DNA of 64,000 bases from Numida meleagris (Eukaryota > Chordata > Aves > Galliformes > Numididae): positions 100,969,584 through 101,033,583 of the forward strand of contig NC_034409.1 in NCBI RefSeq assembly GCF_002078875.1, given 5' to 3'. The translations under genes were made by a program, and so were the position numbers. Positions 36,118 through 49,835 of the stretch are shown here, piece by piece; position 1 is the first letter of the stretch; each line of letters begins with the position of its first letter. The notes below the pieces were generated by a model. It did not search any database. It was not told the origin of the DNA and saw only the letters and a list, made by a program, of their open reading frames with translations.

Positions 36118-39100
36118 GAACCGATAATATAAACACATTGATGAAACTCGTAATATGTGGCTAGGAACTGACTGCAAATGTGTAATTAATTTGAATAAGC
36201 TGTTCTGTAGTATTAGGACCACCCAAAAGATGGCACTAAACAACCTTTAGTCACTCTACCTGATACACAGGCATACATCCACTCATGCACACACAAATTT
36301 CTAAGAACACTCACTCAGAATAGTTCGCTTGCTTAATTTTGTAGTTTTGTGTGCAAAAGTAGAAATTCTCTTAGATAATTCTATGTTAGACCAACAGGAA
36401 AACTGAGGAAAACACATTTATATAAGCAGATAAACTTTGCACTGTAAATATTACTTTTCTAGACCCACATGAAAGCATTCATATTTTTTGTAAACATGAC
36501 AAAGTAACATTTGGTGAACAGCATAATTGCACTAAAATTACTCAGGAGTTAGGCACTGCAGTTAAAATATTTGATTATTTCAGAGCTACTTATGCCACCT
36601 CTATATATTGACTTTGGTAAATATGTGGCTATTGAGCCAGAAGTGGTTCTATTTATATGAGTGCAATGTGAAGTCATTTCACCAATGCAAACTGAGCCAC
36701 ATGGAATAGCAAGTGTTAGCAAAGGCAAACTCTGGCCTATTGTCACTACCTCTTTAAACATATAGGGCCAATTATTTTGATTTTTAAGTCAGTGTAGTAG
36801 GTCTGTGGTGAGATGAACAAGACGTGTTTCTACTAGTCACCTTCCAGTTTATGACGGAATAGTTGAAGGAGGAGAAAATCCCTTTCATATTTATCAACCT
36901 ATGAAAACTCATGTTGGTATCTAATTTACAATAAGCCCTAAAGATAAGAGTGTTCAGAAGAAGTGCTGGAGGAGGAAATGTGACATCCAGAGTTAGTTTT
37001 TTCTATGATTTCAGTTTCATGATTGTAATCAAATACCACATTGTTAATAGTAAACAACACAACTGCAAAAGCACCACCTTTGCTTAGGGCATAAATAATT
37101 TGGGTACCTAAAGAATTTGAGAAACTCATTGCCCTCCACATATGTTTGATTCCTGTGTGCTATGAGGCTTCTCTTTTAAATGTGGTTACCTGTTAACCCA
37201 CAGCTAAAGTAGAAGGATAAGAAGAAACATCCCAAGAACTGGGACAGATGTGGGAATTGAATGAAGTCTGCCTGGGTACAAAAACTTCTTTCACCGCATT
37301 TTCCAAAGCCTATCCTTCTGTGAGTCTTCAGTATCTTGTTCACTCCTGCATTTCTTATTGCCACAGCCAGAATGGATGCCTTGAAACACTGAGCTCTCTA
37401 TGCACTCATGAAATTAAAGGCATTTAAATTGACTGTATCAGCTCAGAAATGGAAGTCAAGGTTTTATGTTTGGGGATATATGTTTTGTTATTCTTCTTTT
37501 GACAGCTTGAGAAAGGCATTTGACTCATATAGACATTTGATTATAATAAAAAAAGAAGTGTGCATGTTGAGGTTTTCTTAAGGAAATGAAGCGGAATTTA
37601 TTCAACAGAACTTAGTGGCACCTGTGGAAAAGCTGTGCACAGACATGGAAACACTAACTGGCTTGGTTATGTTTATTCACCATGTGTAAAAATGCCAAAA
37701 AAAGAAGAGAGAGGAGAAGTACTCAGAATGAATCGGTGAGGAGCTGGGTTCTCTTTGCTTCTGTAGCAAAATGAGGTTTACTCACTGAAAGAAGGAGATT
37801 CTGCACAACACTGTTAAAAGCCACCATGGAATTTTCAGGTAGAGTGTGGTTACATTGTGCCATAGCTTGTTGACACTAAGGGGTTACTAGTATTAAATGT
37901 GTAATAGGAATACTGTGATAGGACTAGGCCGCAATAGTCAGTACTAATATGTATGTATATGCTTTAGTAATTAACTTTAAAAGGTTTGTAGTAACATTGT
38001 ATATAAATATAGTATGCCTAGACTAAATGAAGCAGATACATTTGTATGTCTCCAAATCCTTCACAATTTGATTTTAAACAATGTCATGTTAGTTAAAATT
38101 CTGCAAGTAACAGGGAATAAATGAGATCACTCCACAGGAATATATTTTAAAGGAGGTGGGGAGCAAAGCATTTTTTCTGACAATCATTGCAATTTGCATA
38201 ACATGTAAATTCTGAGGAGTTTTGAACTCACTGCAGATATTTTCTACACCGAAGAGGATGTATAGTTTCTTACATAAGCTTAAAGATAACTCTGCAATGA
38301 AGTGAGAGCTGGAGGAGGTAAGGGGGCGGGATGACAGGGAGGCAGAAAGTCTGAACTGGAACGCTGTGAATTCTCACAATGGTAGCTCACTGAAAAAAAT
38401 GCTGAAGAACAAACCTTCCTGCATCCAGTCAAGTTTTGGAAAGAATTATAGCATTTGAAACTGACTCTGAGTTTTTACTTAAAAACTCTTTGGAAACATG
38501 ATACTGCTCCCAAGCTCCTTCAGTTCTTTTGAGACCTGGAATGAGATTCATCTCTGTCAACTTCAGACATCTGCATTGTAGCTGTCTGCATATGAGCCCC
38601 ATGTCCCTTTGTCACTGGGAAGTACATATTTGTAATGTGCAAGTCATCTCGTTTCTTATGAACATGTACTGTAGGGTGAAGTGAATAACACGTGTGAAGT
38701 GCCCATTTTCTCTCTGTTGAGGAGAAAAGCACTTATAAAGACTATTTCAGATACAGATCGTAAAGTCCATGAGTCCCACATCTCCAATGTCAAAAGTATT
38801 TTTACTTTTGATTTTTGAGAGACTATGAAAGGGCTGCTACAGTTGTGTATATTTAGAGTCAGAAAATTAAGAAGTGGAACAGTGTGATACACTCTTGGCA
38901 GAGAACATGCCACTGGAATAATTTATGACAGCAATGTTTGTCTTCATAGAGCAACTTACATAAAAGTCAACCATTGAACCATGAAGCAGTCTGTAGAACA
39001 GACTGAGGCCAGGGATGGATTCATCTGATCAAAGGTGAAAGCCTCCTCCACATCCAATAACCTAGACACAACTTTCTACTCCCTTTGTAGTCAACAGAGA

Positions 39101-41919
39101 GAAACATGAGCACAGTTAGTCTCATCCTAATGTCAGTGGCAAAAGCCACAAGTATTGCACCTTCCAAGTGTCTGCTTTTCTCCATTAGCTTGTAAAGGTG
39201 CCAGGGTTGACTATTTAAAGACACTTTAAGAGTTGCTTTAGGCAGAACTAGTGTTCTCATCTGCAATTGGGAACTGCTTCTGTGGATGCAGTTGCAAGAG
39301 GAGACTTCAATAAAAAAAATAACCAAGTGGGTCAATCTGATGCTGAAAGCAGCTGTAAAAAATCCTGATAAGGGAAGAACAGTTGTTTTGTATTGCTGTT
39401 TGGGACTCTAGCAATCCACGGCATGTTTCTGGCTGTGCTTCTACTCACTACGTGACCTAAAATGGGATAGCTATGAATTTTATGTCTTCCAGTGTCTTCC
39501 TCTGGGAAACAATGGTAATAGTATCTTCTTGTGCCTCTTTGTCACTCACCATTTGACCTATGCAAGCATAGGAGAATTCTGAAATCTTACAGCTTGACTT
39601 CACAGTTATAGGAAACTTGGGGATATTTGGTTAAGTTTTGAATGGCAGCCCTTTCTTTCAGCTAGCTTAGTTCTGGATCAAACCAGCATAAATTGTATGG
39701 GAGAAAATCCAAGCAGTGAACTTAACAGTGAAAGCATGGAGATAGTAAATTTTTTTTGTTTTGCAGTATGAACAATTTATATAAACAAGTAAACAGTAGG
39801 ATCATACATACGTGTTTTGACTTTTCTGATTTCTTTTCTTTCTGCTGTTGTATATTGTTGCAGTGCATTCTGGCTCAAGTTTGGGAAATGGAGACAAATG
39901 CAATCTGCAGACATCACTGTTGATGTAAGCCTTCCTCTTTCTTGGACTTGCTCAGCACAGCAAACTCATGTAACTCCACCTGTAGCCATCCATCTTCCTG
40001 GGAATCACAACTCATGTGTATGCTAAGCACATGTAAGGACGGCACTTGATGACTGCTGCTGTTAAGCTAACCAATAGGAAGAAATTTTTTGATACCCTGA
40101 GCTGCTGTTGCAACAACATTGTATGGTTATTGTATAAAGGAAGCTAAAATACCTAACATGGCTATTTAATGCATCCCTTCCATGGAGGCAGCGAAAATCT
40201 TTCTGAAGGCAAAAATGTTAGTAAGGTAGGTTCCTCATGGGGAGAAAAAGTGTCCTAATCAGTCAAAAGTGCACTGACACAGAATAGTAGGTGCCACTTC
40301 CCACTGCTAGTGTTGGAAGCAAAACTGTGGCAATACTGACATCACAAGTTTGGGTTGGACCCCTGTCTCTGAACTTACTTTACTTTCCCCTCTCTTTTTT
40401 TGTGATTTCAGGTTTGTGTATGTATGCACTTTGGGGTGCTTATGGTGCCTACACTGTGCTTCTGCAATTTCTCTGCAAAATATCTTGAAGGCTGAATCTA
40501 CTGTGGTGGAAATTATTAATGACAACAATGAGTGCAAAGCTTAATTAGTACTGGAACTCAAGCCTTATCTTCTCACTGCAAGCTAAAAATCTCAAGGTGG
40601 ATTATATCATGCTGATTGCACTACATTAAAAACAAAAACAAAAAACTTCCAGATTCAGTCTATAAGAGGACCTGTTTTTTCTAAGTGGTAATCTCATCAC
40701 CATCATGATTCTTGATTCATTTCATATTTTGACATTGCTGTAGATTTATATTCATTTGCCGTACAGGGGCTTGAAAGATTATTTGCTGATCTGTTACAAT
40801 GTTTTCTCATAACAAGAGAGTATGCTATCATCCAACTATCAGTTGGAAAATGCACTAATTATTTTCTGAGTGGGCAGAAGGTCACAGCCAATGGACAATG
40901 GAAAGACAAGCAAGCTACATATCACTGTGCACTGGAATTAAGCTGAAGGAGGAAAAAAAATATTTTTTAAATATAGTCCATAAAGATAATTTCAAAGCTT
41001 TTTTAAAGGCTTTGCCATGCTCTCAAATGGGAAACTTAAGAATTATTCAGTGTCAAGACCAGAAAGGCCAGCTCACAGTAGCAGAGATTCAGTAGTAGTA
41101 AATAATAGAAATACTTTATTTTCAAAATCACAAAGCAAACTTTGATCATCATGCAGGAAATACAGCAGACCTAAAAAATCTTTCTACTGACCCCTAAGAT
41201 AGAATAAAACAGAGAGAAGGGGAGCTAACTCACCAACATTTTAATTACTGTTTTGCCAAGTCTTTTAGAGAGTTTGAATCCCAAACACGTACTCTAGGAA
41301 AGGAAAACATTTCCCTTCACTCTACAGTGCTTAGGAGGTGGCTGGCTTTTTTTGTCCTCTCCTACCCCTCCCTGATTTTTTTTATCCGTATACGTACGTG
41401 TAAAAACATGAAGTCATATGTAAGAAGTTCACTTAATTCCTCACTCTCCACTCACATTTGTTACAGATTTTGTTTGGCTTCCAGTTTGCCAGAAGGGAAA
41501 GGAAGAGTGTGCTCCGGCCAGGGAATGCTGCTGTCCACTGAAAAATGTGTTTGGATGGAGGAGCTCTTTTTCATGGCTGGATTGTGGCTTTTGGCAGCAG
41601 AGGTGGCAGGAAGCAGTTGCCATAACAACTATACCATTAAAAAAAACCCTTTAAGTAAAGAAACATCTTTGAAATCATGCTATTATTAATGTTCCTGGTA
41701 GAATCTATCAGTTCAGTATAATAGGTGACAGGATACTGAATGCGGTCTCCTGAGTGTACACTAACCATATGCCTTTAGGGCTATATTCATGCATTGGCTT
41801 GTAAGGTACATAGAGGAGAAAAATATGTCAACAGGCAGAGCACTGAACATAATCTGCCTTGCGTGGGATTTCAAGGCTTGGCTAGAATCACAAAATGGTG
41901 TTAAATAGCGTACTGAAAT

Positions 41920-41943
41920 GTATATATATATGTATATATATAT
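41920..41943. repeat. (TA)n microsatellite
   Basis: Two TATATATATATG-type blocks in tandem, seen directly. Confidence 0.85.
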
Positions 41944-44900
41944 GTTTTGCAAAAACGTTAAGGATGGGGTTTACAAATTCATTGAAGTGATTTAAAGACG
42001 TGACTTATGCTTTAAGTCAAGGCTAAGGACTCTGCCTTAGGCGCAGACATAATTTAATACTTATTGAGACTCGAGTGGCAGGCACTAGTTAGATAAAAAG
42101 CACAGATGCAGCCGGTTAATGCTGAATATTACTGCAGTAGACTCAGGGATTTTCTGCAGAGGTGGTTTATACTGGGTCAAACCCAGCGGAAGGTTTTTCA
42201 TCCGCAACATTACACCACACATTATTGTCACTGGCACATTGCTTTGGCACTTCTTTTTTTTGCTCTTGGAATCAGAAAATATTTAACACTGCTAAAATAA
42301 CTTCACTCTGTTGCCATATGAGTACCAACATAGTTTTTGTGGTCCTCTAACTACTTTCCTGCAGTGCTTTGAGATGTCCCTGGTGACCAGGCTATTTATT
42401 TACTCATGGCACTTTCTGAACTAGTCAGGTGAACTGGAATCATCCTCCTACACTGGTTCCAGGAAGGATTTATCTCTTCATTCTCATGCATGTTTGGGAT
42501 CAGCACCCACGAGACTGTCCATCAGTGAGCCTTTTCTACTTCCTGAGCCTTTTCTCCTCCTATTGCACCTCCTGAGGTCTGGCAGAGAGGATGAGTGCTC
42601 CCACACGCCCTTTCTGTTCAGCCAACAGCTTTGTCTTGAGACACGAAGAGACTTGGGACACTAGTTAATCAAGCTCCAGTCTAAGCCCCGTGTCTGTGAG
42701 GTGTGTCACTTACAGTACATCCTACAGGCACATGTATCAAAGGAATTTTCTGGCCTGTCTACTAACAGCTTGTTTTAAAATAAAGTGTTATATTAGCAAG
42801 TGTGTCAAGAATGAGGGATTCACTCTCAGCCATTCCTGAATTGTAGTGTGTATTATTGTTACAATTGCTCCAATCCAAGAGTAGGAACTTCTTGACATAG
42901 CTAATTAAATTAATTAAACAGGATTTTATTAAAATCTTTAAGGAAATGCTTAAACTTATAAATCCGTGTTGGCTGTAATCTTCATTTTCTTTAATAAGAA
43001 TATCCACAGTCTCATAAATAACAGATTAAAGAAGACTTCATCTACTATTTCTAATTGAAATCTATATGTATTCTTATAGAATCTACATTTTTTGTTGCTT
43101 GCCTTTATCTGGTTAATTTAATCTTTTATGAAATTATCCTAACGTGAACTATTTTCTTACATGTAGACTCAAGATAGAAGAGATTCTGTTCATAGATACC
43201 ATTCCTTCTTGGATCTTTTTTCTCTCTTTTATTCTTTTGTAGCTTTGTAGTTTGGAAATAAGAAATAACTGTCTCTCTTACATATTCTTGCGTATTTCTA
43301 GAAATCTGGCTAGCTCTGAAGCTAGCCAGGTGATGATTTACATAAGCATTATGAAGGCAGCCAAAGGAAATGGCTCTTGGGGTAGAACATGCAGGCTCTG
43401 GAGCCTCAGACTGGAGTCCCTCTGGGAAGGCCTTCTGCAGGGTAAGCTGGGTAGAAACCTTTTGGAGGCAAAGTTATTCCATAATAACCTCACAGTTTGC
43501 CTTGGGTTCTGGCTGTCTCTGCCTTGCCTTAAGAAACTATTTTAGAGGAAAATGTAGCCAAAAATACATAATGGGCTCATCCTAAAATAACAATTATTTT
43601 GATGGATAAAGAAGTAAAACATCCTTTGGTTCTTTCTCCTCTTCTCCAAAGGAGAAGTTCTTAATATAATAATTAAGTTCCCTGCCTCTTTTTAACCTGA
43701 TCAAGGGCTAATGTTTCGCTGATGATTTCCTGTGTACATTAAGAGGCTGCGCTTTACACAGAGAAGTCCTGCCATTTCCCTTCTGCCTTTGAAGAGCCTC
43801 TATGGCCAAGAGTCTGACTGTGTATTTTGGCATTTGAATGCCAGACTGCTTGGTAATTTCCCCTTAAATCTTTTCATAGCTCAAATTCCTATCAAAAAAG
43901 CCTATCTCTTCACAGCTGGTGGTTCACCATACAGAGGCTGTCTCCGCTATCCGCGTCCTCTCCGTGGCTTGGCTTGCCCCCGCAGAGCCTGCCATTTTGC
44001 ATGCTTTTAGCTGGGAGTTCTCTGCAGCATATATTTAAATGAAATATTGCCTGAAAGCCCTCTGGATAGCTGTTAGATCTTTGCATGCCACATAAATATT
44101 AGTGTGAAAACATTCCTCCCAGCCCACACAGAATGCATGTAACGCTGTTTTTTCTGGACAAACCATTGGTAAGTACAGTGAGGCCTTCAGAAAGGACCAC
44201 TTTCAATGGGCAGGGTCCTGCTTTAAATCGACCACTTTAAAGTGCTCAGAAAGTTTCCAGTATAATTTTCGTTACCCTGTAGTTACAGACCACCTTTACT
44301 AGGTAGCGCAGCTTGTTTGCCAACTGGTTGGGCAGCTGCCATGTCAGCAATTGCTGCGGTGGCCGGACGCCAGGATTCAACTGTTTCAAGATGTGAGTTA
44401 CCTGATGCTGCTGGGGATGGTGCTGGGGCGATGTTCACCTCTCGGATGCCTTTCTACAAGCTACGAGCAGATGCTTCTCTGCTGTGCCTTCGCTACTTTG
44501 TGGCTGCGTGGGGCACGTTTCCAGCAGGCCTCTGCTGGATTGCCTGTTGAGGGCAATTTGCACATTCTTTGCACAAAGTTCTGTGGGTCTAACCCATGCA
44601 TGTGCCCTTCAGTAGTTATCCACACAGCTGGAGCGAGATTTACATCTGCAAACTTCATCAGGGCATAATGGTCTTCGATTATTAAATAAGCAAAATTATC
44701 AGTCACCATGAGAACACCTGGCTCCATCAGCAGAGGGCCCGGGCAGAGCACCTGCTGCCAGGCCACTCACTTCACGCTGTACTACACTTCTGTGGAGAAC
44801 AGAAGTTTCAGCTCTGAGCGTTCCATAAGCAGGCATGGGTGCCTGAGATATTTCAGTCACAGCTCTGCAAGTGAGCAGCACTGGACAAGCAAGCTTCAAA

Positions 44901-45772
44901 GGAGCAAGAGCCTCAGTGCCTCCAGAGCAAGAAATGTAAAATCCATCTTGACTGCACTCTCAAAATAACACCACAAGTGTGTAAGGGGGAGGGAAAAGGT
45001 GGCTAGCAGGGCTGCAGCTATAAAAAGAGTGTATTTACGATGCACACCTGTGTGAAGCACTTGGCTATGCTGGAGATAGGCATGTCCTTGCACATATGAA
45101 GGATCTGTGAGTTCAGTTTCACCTGCCAGGACACGGGCCCTCTGGCACCCACCTGCTGCATTCAAGGCTTACTTGGAATCGTTGCTGCTAAGGTGGGTCT
45201 GGGCAGCAGAACTTGGGCTGCTGCAATCAGAGGGTATGGTTTTAGTTCTGTAGGTGCAGGTCCTTTAGGTAAAGTCTTGCTGGGAAAGAGAAACAGCAAG
45301 GCCAAATACAGTAAAGAAACATCAGTGAACCAAACTGCAACATTTGGAGTAGTGAGACTACTGCATCAATGGACACAATGGCCATTTTAATGAACTAATT
45401 ATTTAGTTACATGGTTGCTAAAACAGACCTTTATCAAGCAGCTGCTTAAGGAAATATATATGCATTTTCCTTTAATTGTATTTTCTCTCAGAATAATCAA
45501 AGAAAACCAAAGAGATTGCTGCCCTGCTCCTGGAAGCATGGAAAATAATCATTTTCCTGTGATTTTATTAAATATTTTTTCCCACATATTTTCTCTTCAA
45601 TCCTCTTGTTGAGTCAATGTAGAATGCTGAGTGGTGTCAGTACGATGAATGTATTACTTCCAAATTAGCAGAGCACAGCATAAGAAGAGCAAGGTAACAG
45701 TGTAAGCAATGTGGAAAGACTCAAAGATTGTCTTTAATTATTTCATGTATTTCAATGTTTCCAAAATTATTC

Positions 45773-45798
45773 TTTTTTTTTTTTTAAAAAAAAAAAAA
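45773..45798. repeat. Perfect T13A13 palindrome
   Basis: Thirteen T followed directly by thirteen A make a perfect 26-base inverted repeat with no spacer. Confidence 0.95.
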
Positions 45799-46688
45799 GG
45801 TTCAGTTTGGCTGGAAGTCTAAAATTGGCCAAATGGATCCTGTATCCTAACCTGAAAATGAGATTTGGGTCTACAAGTTCAGAGTCTTGGGAATAAAAAT
45901 CTCCCCCATTGTACGTAATTCTGTATAGTTTCTGAAGAGGTGAAATGTCACATTATGAGGAGATGGAAAATGCATTAAGAGAGAATGAGTTCATCTTCCT
46001 GATACAGAACAGTCTCTGCACAGTAATGGAATTATGACAGCCTTGGATGTTTGAGGAAGTCTATACTTCTGTCAGAGCTGCGTTTGATTTGTGTAGGAAT
46101 GGATTTCCATTCCCAGTAATGGCTTTCTCTGAGCTACTGCAAACTCTAAAATGAGAACTAAAACCATAATTTTGGGAAGATAAGACCTGCCACAACCACT
46201 TGGGGACATTGCAGCATGCTTTGCAGAAAAAAAATACGGAGGAGGTACTGAAGTATTTCTGATATGGATTTTTGTCAGAGACAAAAAGTACGTAAAAGTA
46301 GAGGACAAAGTTGTGGTATAGTTTGTACGACTGATACTTCTACCTGCAGGAAGGCAGGGGAAGATGAGGAGTGGGTGCAATTTTTGCTTTGCCCTGGGAC
46401 CCAGGCTGAGGAGAAATGCAGGGAAGGAAGAAAACATGTTCGTTGGTTATTGCTGAGAAGAGAGTGGAGCAGATGAATCATTTTCCGAAGCCCTTTAGGC
46501 AGGATAAATAGCAGAACTACATGCTTGTACAGTGTTTTCACTGCATCCTTCACTGATGTTGAACACTGTATTCTTTCTGATGGGCAGTGACCAGTCTTAT
46601 AAACACCTAGTGTAAATGTATAAATGAGATTTTTTGAAACATTTTTATATACATGCACAATATATACAAATATCTAATATTTTGTGCA

Positions 46689-46716
46689 TGTGTATATATA
46701 TATGTACACATATATA
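46689..46716. repeat. (TA)n/TATATG microsatellite
   Basis: Alternating TA/TG run, seen directly. Confidence 0.8.
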
Positions 46717-47242
46717 CTCTATATACTGTACCAAGCACTAACAGGACAGCTGTCTTGTAAGACAGTTCAAGCAGGTTGCTATATAGTATAACATATTATT
46801 AGACACATTTCTGAAGGTTTTGGACCTATTTCTATAGGTACTATAGAAGTTCTATACTACTAGGTTCTGTAGTATAACCACTATGCAAAACTTCACTGCC
46901 ACTGTAGGAACAACCCATGAAAAAAAGCTGTTCCTAGGCATGAAAAAAATTGATTCTGTAAATAAGAATCAACGTCATTTACAATTTGTAAAGCAAAATA
47001 AAAAAAATAAAAAAGACAAAGTCCAAAATTCATAGAAATGTCAACAATCGATAGATCAGACATGCACTTGTGATAAGACTTAGCTTTTGAGTTGAATTTG
47101 CATTCTCTTTTGAAAAGAGCACATCATTTTAGGGAACAAGAAAAACTCCAACGTTGTGTTATGGAATTAGAAAGGGCATGCAAAAAATCAGCATGAAAAT
47201 TATAGTTCGTAACAATCCAGTTCAATTAGAAAGTCATGGTAT

Positions 47243-47320
47243 AATCATAGAATCAAAGAATCTTTAAGGTTGGAGAAGACCTTCAAGACTGTATAGTCCA
47301 ACCATCAACTAGTGCATCTT
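47243..47320 (-). mobile_element. CR1 3' tail, minus orientation
   Basis: AATCATAGAATCAAAGAATC, then TTTAAGGTTGGAGAAGACCT and ATAGTCCAACCATCAAC: the complement of a CR1 3' terminus. The right boundary is uncertain because similarity fades after about 47320. It lies about 600 bp beyond the presumed 3' end of ADAMTS5. Confidence 0.85.
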
Positions 47321-47916
47321 AAGAGCCATAATTCAGTAGGCGTGTGTATGCAATTCTATGTCACCAGCCGTATCCCCTTAGTTATTGCCTTGATCTTTCC
47401 TTGGATATGTGTGCTACAAGACCATAGTTGCACACATCATACACTTCTGCCACCTGCTCTGTCAGATTTTTACTACTCTTAGATGAGTTTATATTGCTAA
47501 TTATCAATCTAATTCTGGCTATCTTAATCCACTGTCTAATTCTGCTGAATGATGCTTTTGGACAGGTCTCATGGATTTCATGGGGGCTCTGTACAGGGTC
47601 AGGAGACCACTACTGTATGCCACCTGTGTTGGATGGCAGCAAATCAATTTTTTCCAAGTCTTTGGAAAGGCATTGAGTGCTGTTTTCTGCACTTTTCTAA
47701 TACATTTAATGACTCACAACAACACATCCACAGAACTTAACTCCACCATATATTGCACAAAATGCAGCATTTACATGTAGAAATAATATTTATGCCCTAA
47801 TTTAGGGATCAGTCAGCTCAGCCTCTTTTAGCTTCTCACTTTTTAGTGGGAGACAAATGGCAAAAAGCAGCCCACAAATATACCATAAGAAACAAGTGTT
47901 TGGACCTATGATACAG

Positions 47917-47922
47917 TTTATT
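47917..47922 (-). promoter_or_regulatory. ADAMTS5: Poly(A) signal candidate, ADAMTS5 distal
   Basis: AATAAA on the transcript strand, followed about 30-55 bases later by a U/GU-rich stretch. Its distance from the stop codon fits the long mammalian ADAMTS5 3'UTR. Other hexamers occur at 49165 (approximate), 50954-50959 and 51801-51806. Confidence 0.6.
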
Positions 47923-48521
47923 ACTTTTAACTGAAATCACAGAATCAAATGTTTTAAGATTACAACTGGTAAATTATACATATGTAATAGTTAACAAAAC
48001 AAAATATTGGCCTTCAACGTGTCATAGTACAGTGTAGACCTTGTACAATTCAGTTCAAATGAATTAATGTTTCGCATAACATTATTTATGGTGTAAACTG
48101 GCTGACATAGTAGTGCTCTGAAACGGTTAATTTTCTTTGATTAGACATAGAAAAATGAAAAAAAAAAAGTCTTGTGACACATCTTGGTTTTCAAAGGGTA
48201 CTGGTATTTCAGTCAAGTTATCTGTAATGCACAAAGTGGCACCAGGAGAGTGTACAAAGAGGCACATGAAATAAATTAAGAAAAAATGAAAGCTGCGCTA
48301 TCCTGTTCATCTTCCCGAGATTACCTCTCTTGTTTTATCTTATCTGATGTTACACAATGGCCTGACAATAGAAGTGAAATTTAATTATTGCTATACAGGG
48401 GAACACATTGTCACCAACTTATTTGGAGTATATTATTTCCTTTATCTCATGAGATTTTATCAATACATATACACCTGACTGTCAAGGAGTATGTTTCATA
48501 CGATAAAACTATCTTAAAATT

Positions 48522-48528
48522 TCACAGT
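48522..48528 (-). promoter_or_regulatory. miR-27 seed match 1 in ADAMTS5 3'UTR
   Basis: The transcript strand reads ACTGTGAA (48528-48521), an 8-mer match to the miR-27a/b seed (UUCACAGU at positions 1-8). Sequence match only. Confidence 0.5.
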
Positions 48529-49828
48529 TCATACGATAAATTGTGTAAACCAGTTCCTAAACCTTAAAAAGAGAAATCATGCTGTTACTTAAAGTGGTAT
48601 GAGTCTGAAGCAGCTCCTGCAAAGGCAAGCGATGCAATGAAGTTACTCTGAATTTACGTAGGTATAGCTGACACCAGTTCTGCCCCGTGAACGGGATTAA
48701 TGGAGACCCAAATACTCATTGTGTGTATATGAATGTGGATACACTTATACATACGCATGTATACACAAACACACACACAAAAATACACTTTTCCATGTAG
48801 GCACGGTTAAGTTCTATGTGCACACCTCTATGTTTCAACACAGACTATGTAAGATTCTAGCTGATGTGTATGGAAATGCTTGAAATATCCTTACAGCTAC
48901 TGTGAGACTCTACAGACAAATCGCAGGGCAAACGACACTGAGAGTTTTGGTTTCAATCTCTAACTCTGCAGTATGCAGAGCGGCTAGACACTATCAAACG
49001 TTTGGTACAGGGTATCTGGAGAGAAGTTCTCCAACCACTCACCTACATTAACAATGTGTTTGGGGCTTTTCAAACATTGTATGCTATCACTGAATACTGT
49101 CACTTGTAATACAATCTTGTAAACCCCAGAGCTACAATCTTGCGATGCCAGCTGAGGACCTGAAAATTTATTTCAGCTTAAGTCATTAACAATACATGCA
49201 GTAAACCAGAAATATTTGCATTGGCAATGTCATTACAAACAGGAATGCTGAACTAGCTTTACTATACAACCTAGCATTCCGTGTACCCACAGTAAAAAAG
49301 AGAGACTATTGAAAATGTTACCAATGACAAGTATGGGTGCAACTCTATAAAAACTAATCAGTTCATTAAAAAAAGGAACAAAGGCCTCAAAATCAGTAGC
49401 TCTGGTGTTCTTTTCTTTTCTTTTTTTTTCCTGAAAACTGCAGCCCAGACTTGAAGGATATAACTTTGTCTCTTGCCATGGGCTCTGTCTTCCTCAGTGA
49501 CAAAGAACAGCACAGCATTCATGAACACGAGGAGAAACAGTCACCTAAACATTTTGCTGAAAACCCACAAGTATCAGTTTCAACGGTACAAGTCTTGTTT
49601 AAAGCTTGCCCCAAAGATCATCAGAGTCAAGGCTTATTGCCATTTCCTGGCACTTTGGAGTGGGCTTTAATGGAGGAAGCATCAGCCACTGGCCATCATA
49701 ACTTCATCTGAAGCCTCGTGGTTGGCTCTGGGTATTCTGTAGGCGTGGACAGTGGCAAACATTGGGTATAGAGGATGAGCTGGAATGCAACTTGTGTGAA
49801 TATGGGCACTGATGAGGAAGATACCTTT

Positions 49829-49835
49829 TCACAGT
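49829..49835 (-). promoter_or_regulatory. miR-27 seed match 2 in ADAMTS5 3'UTR
   Basis: A second ACTGTGAA 8-mer on the transcript strand (49835-49828), about 1.3 kb from the first. Sequence match only. Confidence 0.5.

Larger units (their letters stand above)
29499..47242. other. Intergenic DNA, third part
   Basis: About 17.7 kb of AT-rich DNA with many short frames but no recognisable protein, RNA gene or long transposable element. Simple repeats lie at 30785-30800 (CAAG-type), 36091-36117 (A-rich with C), 41920-41943 and 46689-46716 (TA-type), and a T13A13 palindrome at 45773-45798. A patch at about 43900-45200 is noticeably richer in G+C, but I see no gene in it. Confidence 0.55.
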
